64,000 nucleotides of DNA from the NCBI GenBank assembly GCA_036571765.1, contig BROE01000010.1:9240721-9304720 (forward strand), in the 5' to 3' direction. The DNA is from Plecoglossus altivelis (lineage: Eukaryota > Chordata > Actinopteri > Osmeriformes > Plecoglossidae). Both the position numbers and the translations under genes were made by a program. A model generated the notes under the pieces. It searched no databases. It was not told the DNA's origin and saw nothing but the letters and a program-made list of their open reading frames with translations. Shown one piece after another: positions 46,692 to 59,620 of this stretch (within the stretch, counting starts at the first letter, position 1; every line of letters starts with the position of its first letter).

Positions 46692-49258
46692 CAAACTCAA
46701 ATGCTAGATTAAAGTGAGTCTGGCACTTATTACAGTAAGGCTGCAGAAACACAGTATTCAGCTCTCCATGCTCTCTGTCGTCCACAGCAAGCTTTCACCA
46801 GGAAAAGCCTCACACGATTTCTCACCACACATCCGGTCATGAGATCATTTAATTAACTTGTCTGCAAAAAAAATGGCTGTGCCTCGCATTCTTAAGCTCC
46901 ATGTGGCCTTTCGATATAAATATGAGGAAATGAGACATGCTAAGAAACTAATATGGTTTTCCAGTCCACGTGTAGGAGGCTATAGAAAATCTCCCTATTG
47001 GTAAATAGAGATGTTCAGTTATTTATATCTTTTGTTCCGATCCAAAGGCGACATTCTGAGAACACTGGAAATACATCCAACGTCTTCTATAAGTAGGGCA
47101 TCATAAGAGACGCCTACCCTAAGGGAGCGAGATGCATGGTGGATTACCGGCATGGTGCCTACTTTTTGGATGAAGGAAGTACATTATTACTTATTATGTA
47201 AAAACATCCTCCCACCAAAATCTGAGACAGGCCTGCCATCTTCCTTTTGTCATCCTCACTCAAAGGCAGAGAGATCTGGGCCACTCTAATACTCTCATCA
47301 CTTTTACATAACAGGACGATCTACACTGTACAAATGGTGTGACGGCGTTGCGTGTTGTTTCGGAGCTGGGCCGGGCTCTTGCATCAGATTATGTAAGGTA
47401 TGTCGCCCAACGGTCCCCTTCGCGTCCACCCACGCGTGCGATACTACCTTCATGGGTTTCAATTGGAAGAAGATTATGAAGTGAATAAGACAGTGCTTGT
47501 TTTGTATGCGCACAGCACCGTGGCCGCATGCTGTACAGTGTACTGCTGCTCTTCGCGTGGTCTTGTTTATTGTCATTGTGCTGGAGAAGAGTGGAAGGTG
47601 GGAAGGTGTTGAGGGTCACAGGGAGGAAACAGGAGAACAATGACCGCTCTGTAACCAGTCCATGACGTAGCCTCACAGAGAGTCAGCACCATGGGACCTC
47701 TCTCTGTTGTCCGGGCCTACTGTCTCTCACTGTCCTCTGTAAGCCTCCCTCCCCACCCAGCCCTGCGTTACACTGTAGAATCCTTTCTCTGTTTCATGCG
47801 GCCAGACAGTTCCCTTCTTCTATCTCTCTTCCCTCCCTGGCTGAAAAAGGTTGAACACTATTATTTAGAGTGTGATATTTTGGGCTCTTATGATGGCAGC
47901 CCAGTTCACTCCGGATGAGGTGACAGATGGTCGTACATGTCGGTTGCTACGGTGCTCACTAACAAGTAGCCTGACTCACTCCTTTGACGACACCTCATCA
48001 GGCCCACTGAGAACCTCAGAAAAGACTTGAAAACCAGCTCTCTGACTCCAGGTGTGCTTCCTTTCATCACATTTTATACGCTTTTTTTCATTGTTCTACA
48101 GTCTTATACCTTTCATAGTATCTGACAGGAATCCTCTTAAATTCACAGGTTTATTGTTTTGGTACGGATAACGGCTCACTGCCGTTTTTCTGGGAAGTGA
48201 TAAATTACGTGACCGAGGTGCCCTACATGCACGTGTACAGCAATGCCATTATGATCTGATGGGATATAAAATGCACACCAGGTATATTTTGAGATGATGT
48301 ATCCTGAAGAGGATGACAGCTCATTTTATAGAGCTGTTGTGCGTGCATGACAGCCAGGTAGAGAGAAGCCCAGAGAATAAACAAGAGTCTTGGCTAATCA
48401 ATAACAGCCGAGACGGACACATTTGCTTACATCAGCTTATAGGATGGAACTCTCTAGTAAAGTCATCGAGTAGAGAGTGCTCCTCTTATCTTGATGGCTT
48501 GGACCGGTGTCCTCAAAAACACCATCAGACACACGCCAGTGAGCACATAAACAAGCATCAGTCCAGCCTGGTATAGAATGTCAAATTCCAGGGAGTGATG
48601 GTTGGCACCAAGACCCATGTTGTTCGGAACAGATTCCAAGGCACAAACGAGACATCCTAACCGGGTGATCACTTGATCCGTTTCACTCGGTTATCAGGCT
48701 GAAATATGGTTCCGTATTTCCAGGAGCATTGCAATCGCAAAGCAAGCACAAGAAGATTTAGCCTTCTCCAAACGTTGATTGGACGGCCTATCACTTTGAC
48801 TGATTCAGCCTGACCCCACTGAACTCTCTTCCCTCATTTCCTCTCCTCTTAGCACACAGTAGTTTGCATGTGCTGTTTGCCATCGCTAGGACTTTATGAT
48901 CGCCACTAAAGTTTTGCTGTCCTTCTGTCAACTTTCACACACCTGCACACCTGACAAAAACCAAAGGCTAAGTATGTGTATCTCTACAAACAATAACACT
49001 GGTTCATGACAGAGGTGCCAAATCAATACGCACGTTGTTGATAATTCATGTTACAATTTGTTCAACAGGAAAGCGCTCGTGTATTGAAAGGACTTGTCCT
49101 AATACACAGCAGGCGGTTTTCAGCATTTCGAAAGCTTGTGGACAAAAGCTGCACATCACGAGTGAAACCGGCAAAGCATTAGAGCCCCTCTGCAAATGAC
49201 AGTTGATTGCGAATAATTTCATTACCTCTGGACCACTGGATGAATCACTCCTTATTCA

Positions 49259-49281
49259 GAGAGAGAGAGAGAGAGAGAGAG
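49259..49281. repeat. (GA)n microsatellite
   Basis: An uninterrupted GA run of about 11 units. Confidence 0.9.
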
Positions 49282-51329
49282 TGTGGGGGGGGGAGGGAAG
49301 AGATGGAGAAAAGAGGGAAAGAGTGTGTGTAATGACTCATTGCTCAGCCCTACATTTCAGTTCTGTGCTCGGGCACCACTTATTGCAGTGCTGCTTTTTC
49401 TTTCTCTACTCCAGCGGGCTATAATTTTCATATTGACCCCCTGGTGTTACTGCTCTCCAGGTTCTTTACTAACGAAACCACACTGTCTCTTGCTTTCATA
49501 GGGAGTGGACTGGAGGAGGTTGGACCGGAGGCCGTGAGAGGTGACTGATGTTTGGAGCTCTAAGCACCATCATGCTCCAGTAAGTGCCACTCTCAGCCAT
49601 GTGGGCAGGCTGATTGGATGCATCAACCTGGCAGCTGGCCTAATTCAGGGGTGAAGATTCAGCCAGTGACGAGGTCATGCCATGGAAGGTGACAGAGTGG
49701 GTGTCTGCATGGTGAAACGTTGGACACACTGTCACACTGTAAATGGCCGATTCAATCTGAGCTCCCACAAACAAACATACTAACTTATCGGTCGGACGCA
49801 GCGTACATTCAGTTGCAGAAGGTTGTGCCGTACAACAACAGCATAGAGGATTTTTAAGAAACCTTGGCATGACTGAATGTGTCTGGATCTGTCTGTTCCA
49901 TGGACCTTTAACAACTTGTTTTTCTCTCCACTGTCTTGTGCTTCCAGCCCCTGGGTCTACAACAAGCGACGGCAAAATAACACAATAATGGATCAGGCTA
50001 TTGCATAAGAAAGCGTTGCAAAACCGTTTGTTTTGAGCCGAGTGAAATTGAAGACACATGGAACAGCAACACAAAGGTGCCAGCTGAGAAGCGTTTGCCA
50101 TAGATCGGCGTGAAAGAGAGTCTTCCTTCAGCTCAATGCCCGCAGGTGTGTGTTGTGTAAGACTCTCCACTTGAATGCTCAGCCTCTGAATCGAGTGAAG
50201 ATAATCTAGAACCTTCCGATCTGCCTACAGGGAAAGGTGCAGCCTTCGTGGATTACTTAGTCTCGCTCCTCAAATGTGCGTATCGGATGACCTTCTTGAG
50301 AACGCTTTTCCCGATCGTGTCATGTTGATATCCGCTTCTGTTTCGAAAGTGCAAAACTTCTCAGCAATCCCGACGTGATCCTTGATTTGTGTTGGAAATG
50401 GAAGAGCCTTCTTGGCACACAGACATCAAAGTGTGCTTGAATACACTTGCAAGGTTTCCTCTGTGCAGTACACGGCTCAGCATGGAAGTGTATTGAGATC
50501 GCTGCCACCTATAAAAGCAGAGCTTTGATCTAAGATCAAGCAGAGAAACGTAATTCTACAGGGATTAGAAAATGATCATCATTTACGCTTCAATGAAAAG
50601 ATTCAGTGTTTATTTGACCACCTCATTCTTAGAATAAAGCAATGTACAGAAGATGGGAGCTTTCTCAGGATACTGATTAAGTCCCCATCCTGTATTTCTT
50701 CACTACTCTCCCTGGCTTGTTATTTTGATTGACACAGTTTATAATTACTGCCTGTCTTGCTCTTTATCAGTCTATACTACAGCAATGTGCTAAGGCGGCA
50801 AGTCACATGAGTCGCTGTGCATATAAATCATACAACTCTCTCTCTCTCACAAACACACTCACGCTCTAGTACTAAAACTGGTGAGAATATATATATAAGC
50901 AATACATTTGAACGACAGAACAAGAGAGAGAATGCATTTGGTTTTTTAAATGGCACCGGTCTTAAATACAGACCAGAATAAGTGCCCTCAGAGAGGTTTT
51001 CCAAAGACTGGGTGACGCATCAGTGGTGGTGACGTAGGTCGAACTACAAAGCACAGGAAATAATTCCCCAAAAAAGGTGTTCAGTGACATGACAAAGAGA
51101 CTTGCGCTGAAAAAGAAGAAGAAGAATGGAAATAAGTACTTTCAGAGAAACGCTACTCAGTGCACCTGCTGGTGACCAGATCGCTGACCCTGCAACAACT
51201 TTGAACCTGTCTGTCTCCTCTATGTCTTCTCTTTGTCGGACTTAATATAGAGCTTTAAGGACAAGTCTGGTCATGGTCTGTGTTGTGTCGCCATCCTCAT
51301 AGAAAAGACTCAGCAGGAGGAAGAGGGAG

Positions 51330-51347
51330 ATTGAGAGAGCTAGAGAG

Positions 51348-51393
<46 letters not shown>

Positions 51394-51419
51394 AAGAAAG
51401 AGAGATAGACAGAGAGAGA
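51330..51419. repeat. (GA)n microsatellite, interrupted
   Basis: GA repeats with AA and TA interruptions. A shorter GA run follows at 51,540-51,555. Confidence 0.9.
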
Positions 51420-52262
51420 ATCAAGCAATGCAATGAAGTGTGTTGCCAAAGAGTTCAACACTGAGCATCCTGGCAGAATTATGTAAGAGGCCATTTTGGG
51501 TCTATTTTTAGTGTGGCCGCAGAGAAAGACTGCGAAGCAGAGAGAGAGAGAGAGATGGAATGAAGGCAAATGAAATTCTCCAAGCAATTTACAGGCTCAC
51601 TGGGTGACTATGATTAGTTTGGGTGTAAGGTTATGTTGGATGGATTGACTCACAGCGGGAAATTTGCTCATTAGCAGAATGAGACAAAGTGGGGTGAGGG
51701 AGAGAACTGATGAAGTGGGTATGAATTGTAATGGGCGTCTGTTTAGCACAGTCATGCAGGCTCATGTTGCAAAGTAAAGGTAATACATCAATCGTTCTGA
51801 AAGTGAGTGAAAAACAAAATGTTCCGATGACCCTTCCAGTCACAGTCACAAAATTAACAAGCAAGTTCTTACTGATTACTCTTGACAAACTTTACAATGG
51901 GAATAGTCAGTCTGGGGTTCATAGACTGGAACTCCATTAAGTTGAGAATCATTATGGTGGGCAAAACTCGTGCTTTCTCTGAAACAATGGGAGTGGTATC
52001 GAAGCAGAATAAGTTGAAAGGGGGAATTAGAGAGGAATAGGCTGCGACTGGCAGCCTGTACGGCAGTGATGCAGATGAATGGTCTTTGAAGCGGTCATGT
52101 GTGACACTCTATGGTAAATACTATCAAAGAGCCAGGAGAACTGTTATGAAACTGTAAAAGATGTCTGCTGGCCAGGGCGAAGGAGGGGGGGGGAACGGGA
52201 TGGGGGCCAAGGTGGACAAAGAGAGCAGTATTCTATCAGCGGATGGCCAGAGCTCTGGGCCT

Positions 52263-52283
52263 GGGCACCTCCAAGAGGTGCCC
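52263..52283. repeat. Perfect 9-bp hairpin
   Basis: GGGCACCTC, a 3-base loop (CAA) and GAGGTGCCC form a perfect inverted repeat in non-coding DNA. No T-run follows and no function is assigned. Confidence 0.6.
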
Positions 52284-53622
52284 CCCCTTGTCTGAATGGA
52301 AGGTTCCAGACTGACACAGTCCTTAATTAGAATGAGTCACAAATAATTGTTGAGCTTGGCTACGTTGAGCTTGTCTAATGCACTGGAACCAATGCATTTC
52401 GAACTAGAGTATGGCACCGTCAACAACAATGGCTGGCAGGCACATTCTTGCAAATACCTCTCGTATTTCGGACGATGTCCAAGACGGGTTTGACCCACGT
52501 GTGACTGGAGAGCAGGGGGATTGAGCCACAGCACTCCAGGCCAGTGTTCTCAGCTCTGTCCAGGAGGGGGGTCCACAGTGTTCTGGCCCCTTTGAAGACC
52601 AGCCATGAATAATGGATCTGTGGCCGAGCCGCATCTCTCAGCCAGGTTCAGTTCCCTCCAGAGTCCAGCGGCTCCTAACAGAGATAAAACACTGGCAGAC
52701 TCATCCATTATGCAAGGCCCCGCTTGCACACGGGCAGAGACCACATGAAGGGACGTGTCATTCTCTCATCCTCCCTTTGGTGGAGAAGGGTGGGAGGTTC
52801 TTCAGGATTGGCCTAATTAGGTTGTGAGTGGTGAGACAGATCCTCGATCCTCATACTGTATATAGCCATCATCATCACCACCACCACTCTTAGCGGCGCT
52901 AAATGCATTATTTTACGCATGATCAGAATGACAACGGAATGAAAACAGCAAAGGGTGGTTTCCATCTGAAAGGTCGTTGAGTTGAGTTGTGTACAATTGA
53001 GACAATTAATTCATTAAACTACGAAGGAGTACGACACATGCATTAAATGTTATATTTGAGCTTTTGGGACTGACGTTATGTGTTACTCTTTGTTAGACAA
53101 GTCATGGGGAATTGTGAGATAGTCATACTAGATATGTTAGCCTCCTAGGTCGAGTCAGATCATGTTTAACAGCCCTGTGCAAGATTCGAGATTGCTTCAA
53201 TTCACTGAGCTGCAGGGTACTGATTGTTGGCTACAGTCAGGCCAAGCAAGGTCGGTAACCTTGGTTTCAAGGTAGAACTCATTACCCTAACTATTAGTTG
53301 ATGCAATATTGCTTTCTATTGCAAATTATTATCTTGGATGTGCTGATATGACAAATGAATGAAGGCAGAACTGTGATTCGCTTGGCGTGTCTCAACTGTT
53401 TCCTGGGGAGAGAAGAAAAAAAAACGGGCATCTAAGTTACTTAGAAAAAGCTGAAAGGGGAAATCAGATACATTAGAGGGATTACCACAACTCCCAATCC
53501 GAAAATAAGAATTATTTTGCCTGTCTTTGATTTTGCGTCTGTCTCTTTAAAAGTACATACCATTAGGACGGAGACATGAATGAAACGCAGCCATTCATAA
53601 AAACAAGTCGAGCCCGCCTGCA

Positions 53623-53712
53623 ATTGGCTAGAGAGGAATAAAGAGCTATGTGAAAGTCTATTGGCCAGTCGCAATGGAAAGAGGATTTGAATGACAAAAC
53701 TGAACGACCAAT
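53623..53712 (+). promoter_or_regulatory. CCAAT-box cluster, possible distal etv5 promoter
   Basis: Three CCAAT/ATTGG pentamers (53623-53627, 53660-53664, 53708-53712) lie within 90 bp in a complex block, about 1.25 kb before the etv5 start codon. ETV5 genes have non-coding first exons, so this may be the upstream promoter. No TATA is seen here. Confidence 0.4.
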
Positions 53713-54565
53713 GGACGTACATCACGGAGTCCTATTTTGGCTTGAGAGAAAACTAGACGATTCCATTGAGAAAACCACAGTCAAGTTTTGTGTGAGGGAC
53801 GCAGCAGACGATCTTGAGCGTAAAGCAAGGCTTCTCAAAGCGTGGAACTAAACGGCATTTATTTCCACCTCTGCTTTGGAATTGAAGAACTAAAGGCGAG
53901 TAGCATGATTTTATTGCAGTTATTAACAGCATTTAAAGCTCATGCATGTAAACGGACACTTATTATTAGCGTTTTTGCTTTAACATCTACTTTGACCGAC
54001 TTGCATTCCCGTTTTGATTTTTTTTTTTGTGAGGGAGGAGGGATGTGAACGCCATTTCATGAGCATGAACCTTTTATTATGGCCACCATTTTATAATTTG
54101 TAGACTAGTCGTATGGCTGGCATGGAGATGTGCATAAGGTGACTTGTTTGTGTGCATGTGGGTTCTTTATCAGCGATCGCTTGAGAATTTATGAATGGTT
54201 CGGTCGTGCCCCCCTCCCGTCGCTTTCCCCTCCCCCCTTCAGAGCTCGATGGGCAAGAGATCAAATTTCACTTCATTGAGAAAAACAAGGGGCCACAGTA
54301 GGGAAGGAAAGGGGGGGGGGCGAGGAGGGGCACTGTGCAGGGATTTGGAACAATATTTCTTTACAGAAGTTCACTCTATGCGTTAACGAAGACAACCCCT
54401 TTTGACTTCGGGCAGGTTTAAAAGCTTACGCTTCTCAAACGCGACACAACTTAATCTACAACGTTCTTGGTTCAGTATGCGCAGTGTACATTTACACTAG
54501 ATTACATGAACACCACTGGACTGAGTACCATTCGTCACCACTTGAACTGTGTGGTGCTTTTTATT

Positions 54566-54573
54566 TATATAAG
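54566..54573 (+). promoter_or_regulatory. TATA-like box, possible proximal etv5 promoter
   Basis: TATATAAG is followed by a possible non-coding exon ending at a GTAGGT donor (about 54,706) and an acceptor CTCCTCTCAG ending at 54,851. This is an inferred model that competes with the CCAAT cluster upstream. Confidence 0.3.
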
Positions 54574-54961
54574 TGGCACCCTCTTAGCTTGACTAAGTCC
54601 GTGTTTAGGCTCAGCCCCAGTTTGCTGACACTACTAGCTTACATAAGGCTCTCACTCCCTGCACAGTGAAAACTCTCTTACCGCCTTGGGGAAACTCTGG
54701 AACACAAGTAGGTTGTCCAAACACCCGAGAGATGAGAGGACCTATGGCTCTGTGAGGAAGACAAGCAGGCTGTGTAGACATCTAGCGACAGGTGACTTTG
54801 CTAACTGTAAAGGGGGGTGCTGCCCGGCACGCCACTTTTCTCTCCTCTCAGGACGACCAGAGAGGCGAGGATCTCCCAGGCTGACTCCTAAGCCCTCCAG
54901 CCCCCCCTCCTCCAGTCCCCCCTGTCCTCCAGCGGAGAGAGGGACAGAAGACTCAGGCAAC

Positions 54962-57900
54962 ATGGATGGCTTTTATGACCAGCAAGTCCCTTTCATGATC
55001 CCACCCAATGTGAGTTATTAACCTGAGAGTCTTCTCTGATCCACTTTTAAGCAGCTTCTGAAGCAACTTCAAATTCATGGATCTAAATGGGCTCCTCGGT
55101 ATTAAAGATCAGCCAGATTGTTAGCGCTCAGTAATATGACTTTATTTTTACAGCAGAAATCCCACATAGAAGAACCTGCTAACCGTCTGTTCAATGAGAG
55201 GAAAAGGAAGTTCGTTGAGACAGAGCTCGCCCAGGACACTGAAGGTAACGCCATTGAAACGTGATCCATCGGGAAATGGCACTTTGAAAGGCTTTGAATG
55301 TGTTTTACGCGATACTCATATTTTTTTTTTCCCCTCCTCAATGACGCGTCCATGTCTTTCTATTCCAGAACTCTTTCAAGACCTTAGTCAACTTCAGGAG
55401 ATATGGATTGCAGAAGGTGAGTTTTGGTTTTATATCTATCCATGGACAAGCCACTGAGCAGTTCTGTTTTCTAACTGCTTTAATGACCTCCCCCAAGGCC
55501 TGAATGTGGATGAGGATTCTTTCGTTGTGACGTGATTTGCTTTATTTCCTGCTACCCCCTGCAGCCCAGGTGCCTGATGATGAACAGTTTGTTCCAGATT
55601 TCCAGTCGGATAACTGTAAGTTGCCACATTTCTCTTGTTATATCGACGCGTGTGTTTGTACGTGTTGTTTACTCTAGAATACCCAGAGCTTACGTGTTGT
55701 AATAACCTACAAGCGTAAGAACAGAGCAAACTTTCTGCTGAAAACCTGTTTTCTTGGTAGCAGGATTCCTCACTTTGTGAGTATCATACTAGCTCCCAAT
55801 CCAACCAATACTTTTTGAAGGGCTGGCTGGCTAGCGTGTTGTGCAAAGCGCCCATCTAAAGTGACTATTGGAATGATTTACCTACTCTGCACGGTGCTAC
55901 TTATGCTGTCTCCATCTCTATTTTCCCTTCATACGGTGCTATCTATATAATTAGACTGAACGGAAGTGTGTTTAGCTCCAGGACTTCTGGTGCAGCTGGG
56001 GCCTTCTACCCAGTGTGGAAGAGTCAACCCCTCAAACTTCTGGGAGTTGAAGGGGGGAGAGAGAGGAACGCTGATCTGGCAGGCTGCGCTGCAGCGTTGT
56101 AATTCATCGCCACCCTCGGCCGGCGCAGTGGCATTTCTGCTCCGTCTGGGAGGGTATTCGCAACGCACACTGAGCGGATTGTGCTGGCGCACCGCTTTTG
56201 GGTGCTGCGAGGTTCGCTGACACTCCGTGTGTTTTAACCTGCGTACGGAGGGGGGGTGGGGGGGGGGGGTGGTTGGCCACCGTGGTTTGGCCCGGTGCCA
56301 AGCTGTCTCACACAGACTCTTCATTCAGCAGGCTGGTGTGGACTGTGCAGCTGGGCGAAGGAGCCGTTACCGTGGGAATCGTATATCTCCCCCCCCCACC
56401 TCCCCTAGCCGTTTAAGAAAAAGAATTATAATAATTTCTCTGTAGTAGTACATGGTGTCGTGACAATGTGGGATTTCCAACAAACCCAAGGTTGTGTGCG
56501 GCTGAGTTCCTGTTGCTCAGTGATTTACGACGCTGCAGTGGGCGCGTTGCCATCTGCACGGTGGCAGTTATGTGGCACAGGAAATAGTGGGAACTACCAG
56601 TGCCAACAAAGCCCAGAATTAAAGTCCATCTATATACTCACAATGGCCTTTAGAGACGAGAGAAGGACTTAAAGAAAATATTGGCTTGTTGTGTTCTCCT
56701 GTGACTCTGGCCCCTAACAAAGACGGCTCTGTGTTCCTCCTGGTTGCCAACAGAACAATGGTGATGGCTCAGGGAAGGGGAACACTGTTTACATTTCACA
56801 GCTCAGAAGATGGCTTATCATAAGAAGATAGGAGGAAAGGGAAAAAGCTATGACTCCCTCCTTTCGGAAATGAAGTCTCTGCAATAGCACACTCCCCAAA
56901 GTATTTGCTTTCCAACCAGAAGGAATACCCAAGGGATGGAGAAATAATATGCAGTTACAGTTCGACTCAATGGAAAAGGGGAAAAAATCGAGCTTGCGGA
57001 CTACTTTGTATCTCGTTTCCTGTGACTAAGCATTTAGCAGCCAGGCAAAATGGCGTCTTATCAAGCTCACAGGGGTTTTCATGTCTTGTTTTTTTGTGTT
57101 GCAGTGATGTTCCACGGCCCCCCGGCTGGTAAGGTGAAGAGAGAGCCCACCCCCAAAGACCTGTCACCCTGCAGCCAGGAGCAGAGACTCACTCCCTACT
57201 CAGACAAGTGCCTCTACAGCTACAGGTACAACACGTGCGCGCACACACTTGTTCTCATACACGCTCGCGTGCACGCACAATTATTTTGAGGAAGTGATTT
57301 TGATCGTCCCCTCCCCCTAACAGTGCCTATGAAAGGAAACCCCACGGGATCAAGCAACTGACTCCTCCCTCCACGCCTGCCTCGCCCTGCAGCCCCTCTG
57401 CAACCCTGGGGACGCACCCCTTACAGATCCCTCCCCCCATCCACCTGCACGGTCACCGCAGCCGCGCCCCTCACAGCCACGCCCCCTCCCTGAGCCCTTC
57501 GCACCATCGGACGCTGCCTCACGCCAGCCAGAGCCAGCCTTTCGCGATGCCTCGCCTCCCTGTCAGTCATCCAGAGGCGTCCTACAGCACAGAACACAGG
57601 TGGGCTCCCAGGACGTTTTAGCTGCTACCCTTGTGCTTTGTTTGACAGCATGAGAATGCATGCGTGTCAAATGAGGCCAAACTGATATTCTCCTCTGTCT
57701 GCAGGTTCCAGAGACAGCTGTCTGAGCCTTGTCTGCCTTTCCCCCCTGACAGTCCTGCCCGCACATCCTTCCCCCCTCACCACACGCTGGCCCGCGATGG
57801 ACGCCCTCTCTACCAACGCCACATGTCAGAGCCACTCACCCCCCTGCCCCCCCAGGGCTACAAGCAGGAGCTGGTGGACCCCCGCTACCCAGAGAAGGGG

Positions 57901-59620
57901 GGCCCTCCCATGGGTCCGCCACGTACGTCCTTCGCCCCCCTCAGCATCAAACAGGAGCCCAGGGATTTCTGCTATGACTCAGGTAAACGGAGACAAGCGA
58001 GTCGAAATGCTTAAACGAAAGGGCCCTCTGGTACTGTTGTCAGGCTAACTGGATCATCACAAAGCCAGGTGGCTTGGTGTAGGATAAATGAGCCTTGTTG
58101 GAAGTCATTCTACTTACTGCTCACTTTTTCTGGCCCACTTTCTGGTAGTGAGGTCAGTGATGTAATGTCCAATCCTCTTATCGCCTCTTAGCTAAGTGCA
58201 TGTGAGAGTGTAGGACGATAAAGGACTATAGATTGCCTTCAAATCCAAAAGCTGGAGATAAGAGAATAATCAACCTGCAGCTGTATTGCCTCTACAAAGT
58301 ATTAGGATATTAGCATAAATCTGACACTCATTTTCCTATCTTCCAGAAGTCCAGAATTGCCAGTCTTCTTTCAGGAAGTCAAACTTCTACCAAAGCAACG
58401 AAGGTGAGTGCTTTGATTGGGTCTACGTGTGGTCCTTTTTAAAAAGTAGATCTTTGTCATGGTTGAGCTGGGCTTCTTACTAAACCGAGCATGTGCTCTC
58501 CTTGGTCAACAGGGTTTGTGTACGACGGCGACCTGTACTATGATGACGCGTGCGTGGTTCCAGACAGACTAGAGGGTAAGTGGGTTCCCCTGCACTCACT
58601 CCTCTGTCTCACCGCTCTGCCCTGCACGTGTGATAATCCCCAGTTACGGTCCAGTCAGATGTGGCCCCTGCCATCCTCCAACCTCAGCTGGGATTTTTAG
58701 CAGCCAGAAATGAGATGTTTTCTTGCTTCCCTTTGCATAAACACCATCACCGCTAACAGCCCCCCTCGCTCTCTGCTGTGTTCCCAGGGAAGGTGAAGCA
58801 GGAGCCAGGTTCAGGGCTGCTGTTCCGAGACGGTCCGCCCTACCAGCGCCGTGGCTCCCTGCAGCTGTGGCAGTTCCTGGTCACCCTGCTGGATGACCCA
58901 GCCAACGGTCACTTCATCGCCTGGACCGGCCGTGGCATGGAGTTCAAACTCATAGAACCCGAAGAGGTCAGTACCGGCTACGGATACAGGGACGGGACCC
59001 GAGCAGAACTAGTTGTTGGACCTGTGTGACTTGACTTATGTACACAGGTATCAAGGTGTTTTAAAACCTGGCAAGGTCCTGCGTTGCTATGGACATGCGT
59101 GTGCTATCGATCGTGTGTCCTTGATGTTTACATGGCTGTCTTCCTGGGTCAGGTGGCTCGGCGCTGGGGCATCCAAAAGAACCGTCCGGCCATGAACTAC
59201 GACAAGCTGAGCCGCTCCCTGCGCTACTACTACGAGAAGGGGATCATGCAGAAGGTAAAGGCAGGTTACGTTCCAATTCCCTTCCTCTAATCCAGATAGA
59301 TAAACCATTCAACGAAATTGAAAGCATTGAGTAGATCTTTGGTCTGTTTCCAACCGAAGCTTGACCAGACTCTTGTCTCTGTCTAGGTGGCCGGGGAGAG
59401 GTACGTGTACAAGTTTGTGTGCGATCCTGAGGCGCTGTTCTCCATGGCTTTCCCTGACAACCAGCGGCCCAGCCTGAAGTCTGAGCCGGACGGCCTCCCC
59501 TTGACGGAAGACGACACCGTCCCCTTGGCTCACTACGAGGAGGGGGGCAGGCCCTATCATGCTGAGGGCGGGGAGCAGTGTGTCTCTGGACTGACATTCC
59601 CAGACAGCTACCCTTATTGA
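54962..59620 (+). CDS. etv5: ETS translocation variant 5 (PEA3 subfamily)
   Basis: A nuclear ETS-domain activator that responds to FGF/Ras-MAPK signalling and binds GGAA sites. Twelve coding exons: 54962-55009, 55154-55244, 55369-55416, 55565-55615, 57105-57225, 57324-57599, 57705-57982, 58347-58403, 58513-58575, 58788-58966, 59153-59254, 59387-59620. Phases agree and the product is 515 aa (human ETV5 is 510). The N-terminal acidic activation domain starts MDGFYDQQVPFM and contains ELFQDLSQLQE and VPDDEQFVPDFQSDN; its VP motifs resemble the COP1 degrons known in this subfamily. Sumoylation-type sites VKREP, IKQEP and VKQEP and the motifs RQLSEPC and RHMSEP follow. The ETS domain spans about residues 369-449, from LQLWQFLVTLLDDP to AGERYVYKFVCDP, with the recognition helix in NYDKLSRSLRYYYEKG. 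The match is to ETV5 rather than ETV1 or ETV4; the a/b ohnolog is not resolved. The start has a good Kozak context (AACATGG). Exon 2 begins at a CAGCAG, so one Gln is optional. Confidence 0.95.
55616..57104. other. etv5 intron 4
   Basis: The largest etv5 intron (about 1.5 kb). It contains a GC-rich block (about 55,970-56,300), a G-run at about 56,249-56,270 and a C-run at about 56,388-56,403. No extra exon could be supported. Confidence 0.6.

Larger units (their letters stand above)
45430..53580. other. Gene-poor region upstream of etv5
   Basis: No protein-coding exon was recognised in 8 kb. It holds microsatellites (46.6, 49.26 and 51.3 kb), a perfect 9-bp hairpin at 52,263-52,283, and complex-sequence blocks such as 45,950-46,260 and 46,830-47,110 that may be conserved regulatory DNA. 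The developmental gene at its right edge makes enhancers likely by inference. Confidence 0.5.

Noticed and set aside
49640..50170. 176-codon minus-strand frame upstream of etv5
   Set aside because: No recognisable domain, mixed Cys/Ser/Leu composition, and no splice or promoter support.
55929..56445. Frames on both strands in etv5 intron 4
   Set aside because: Due to a GC-rich block and G/C runs; flanking etv5 exons splice in phase without them.
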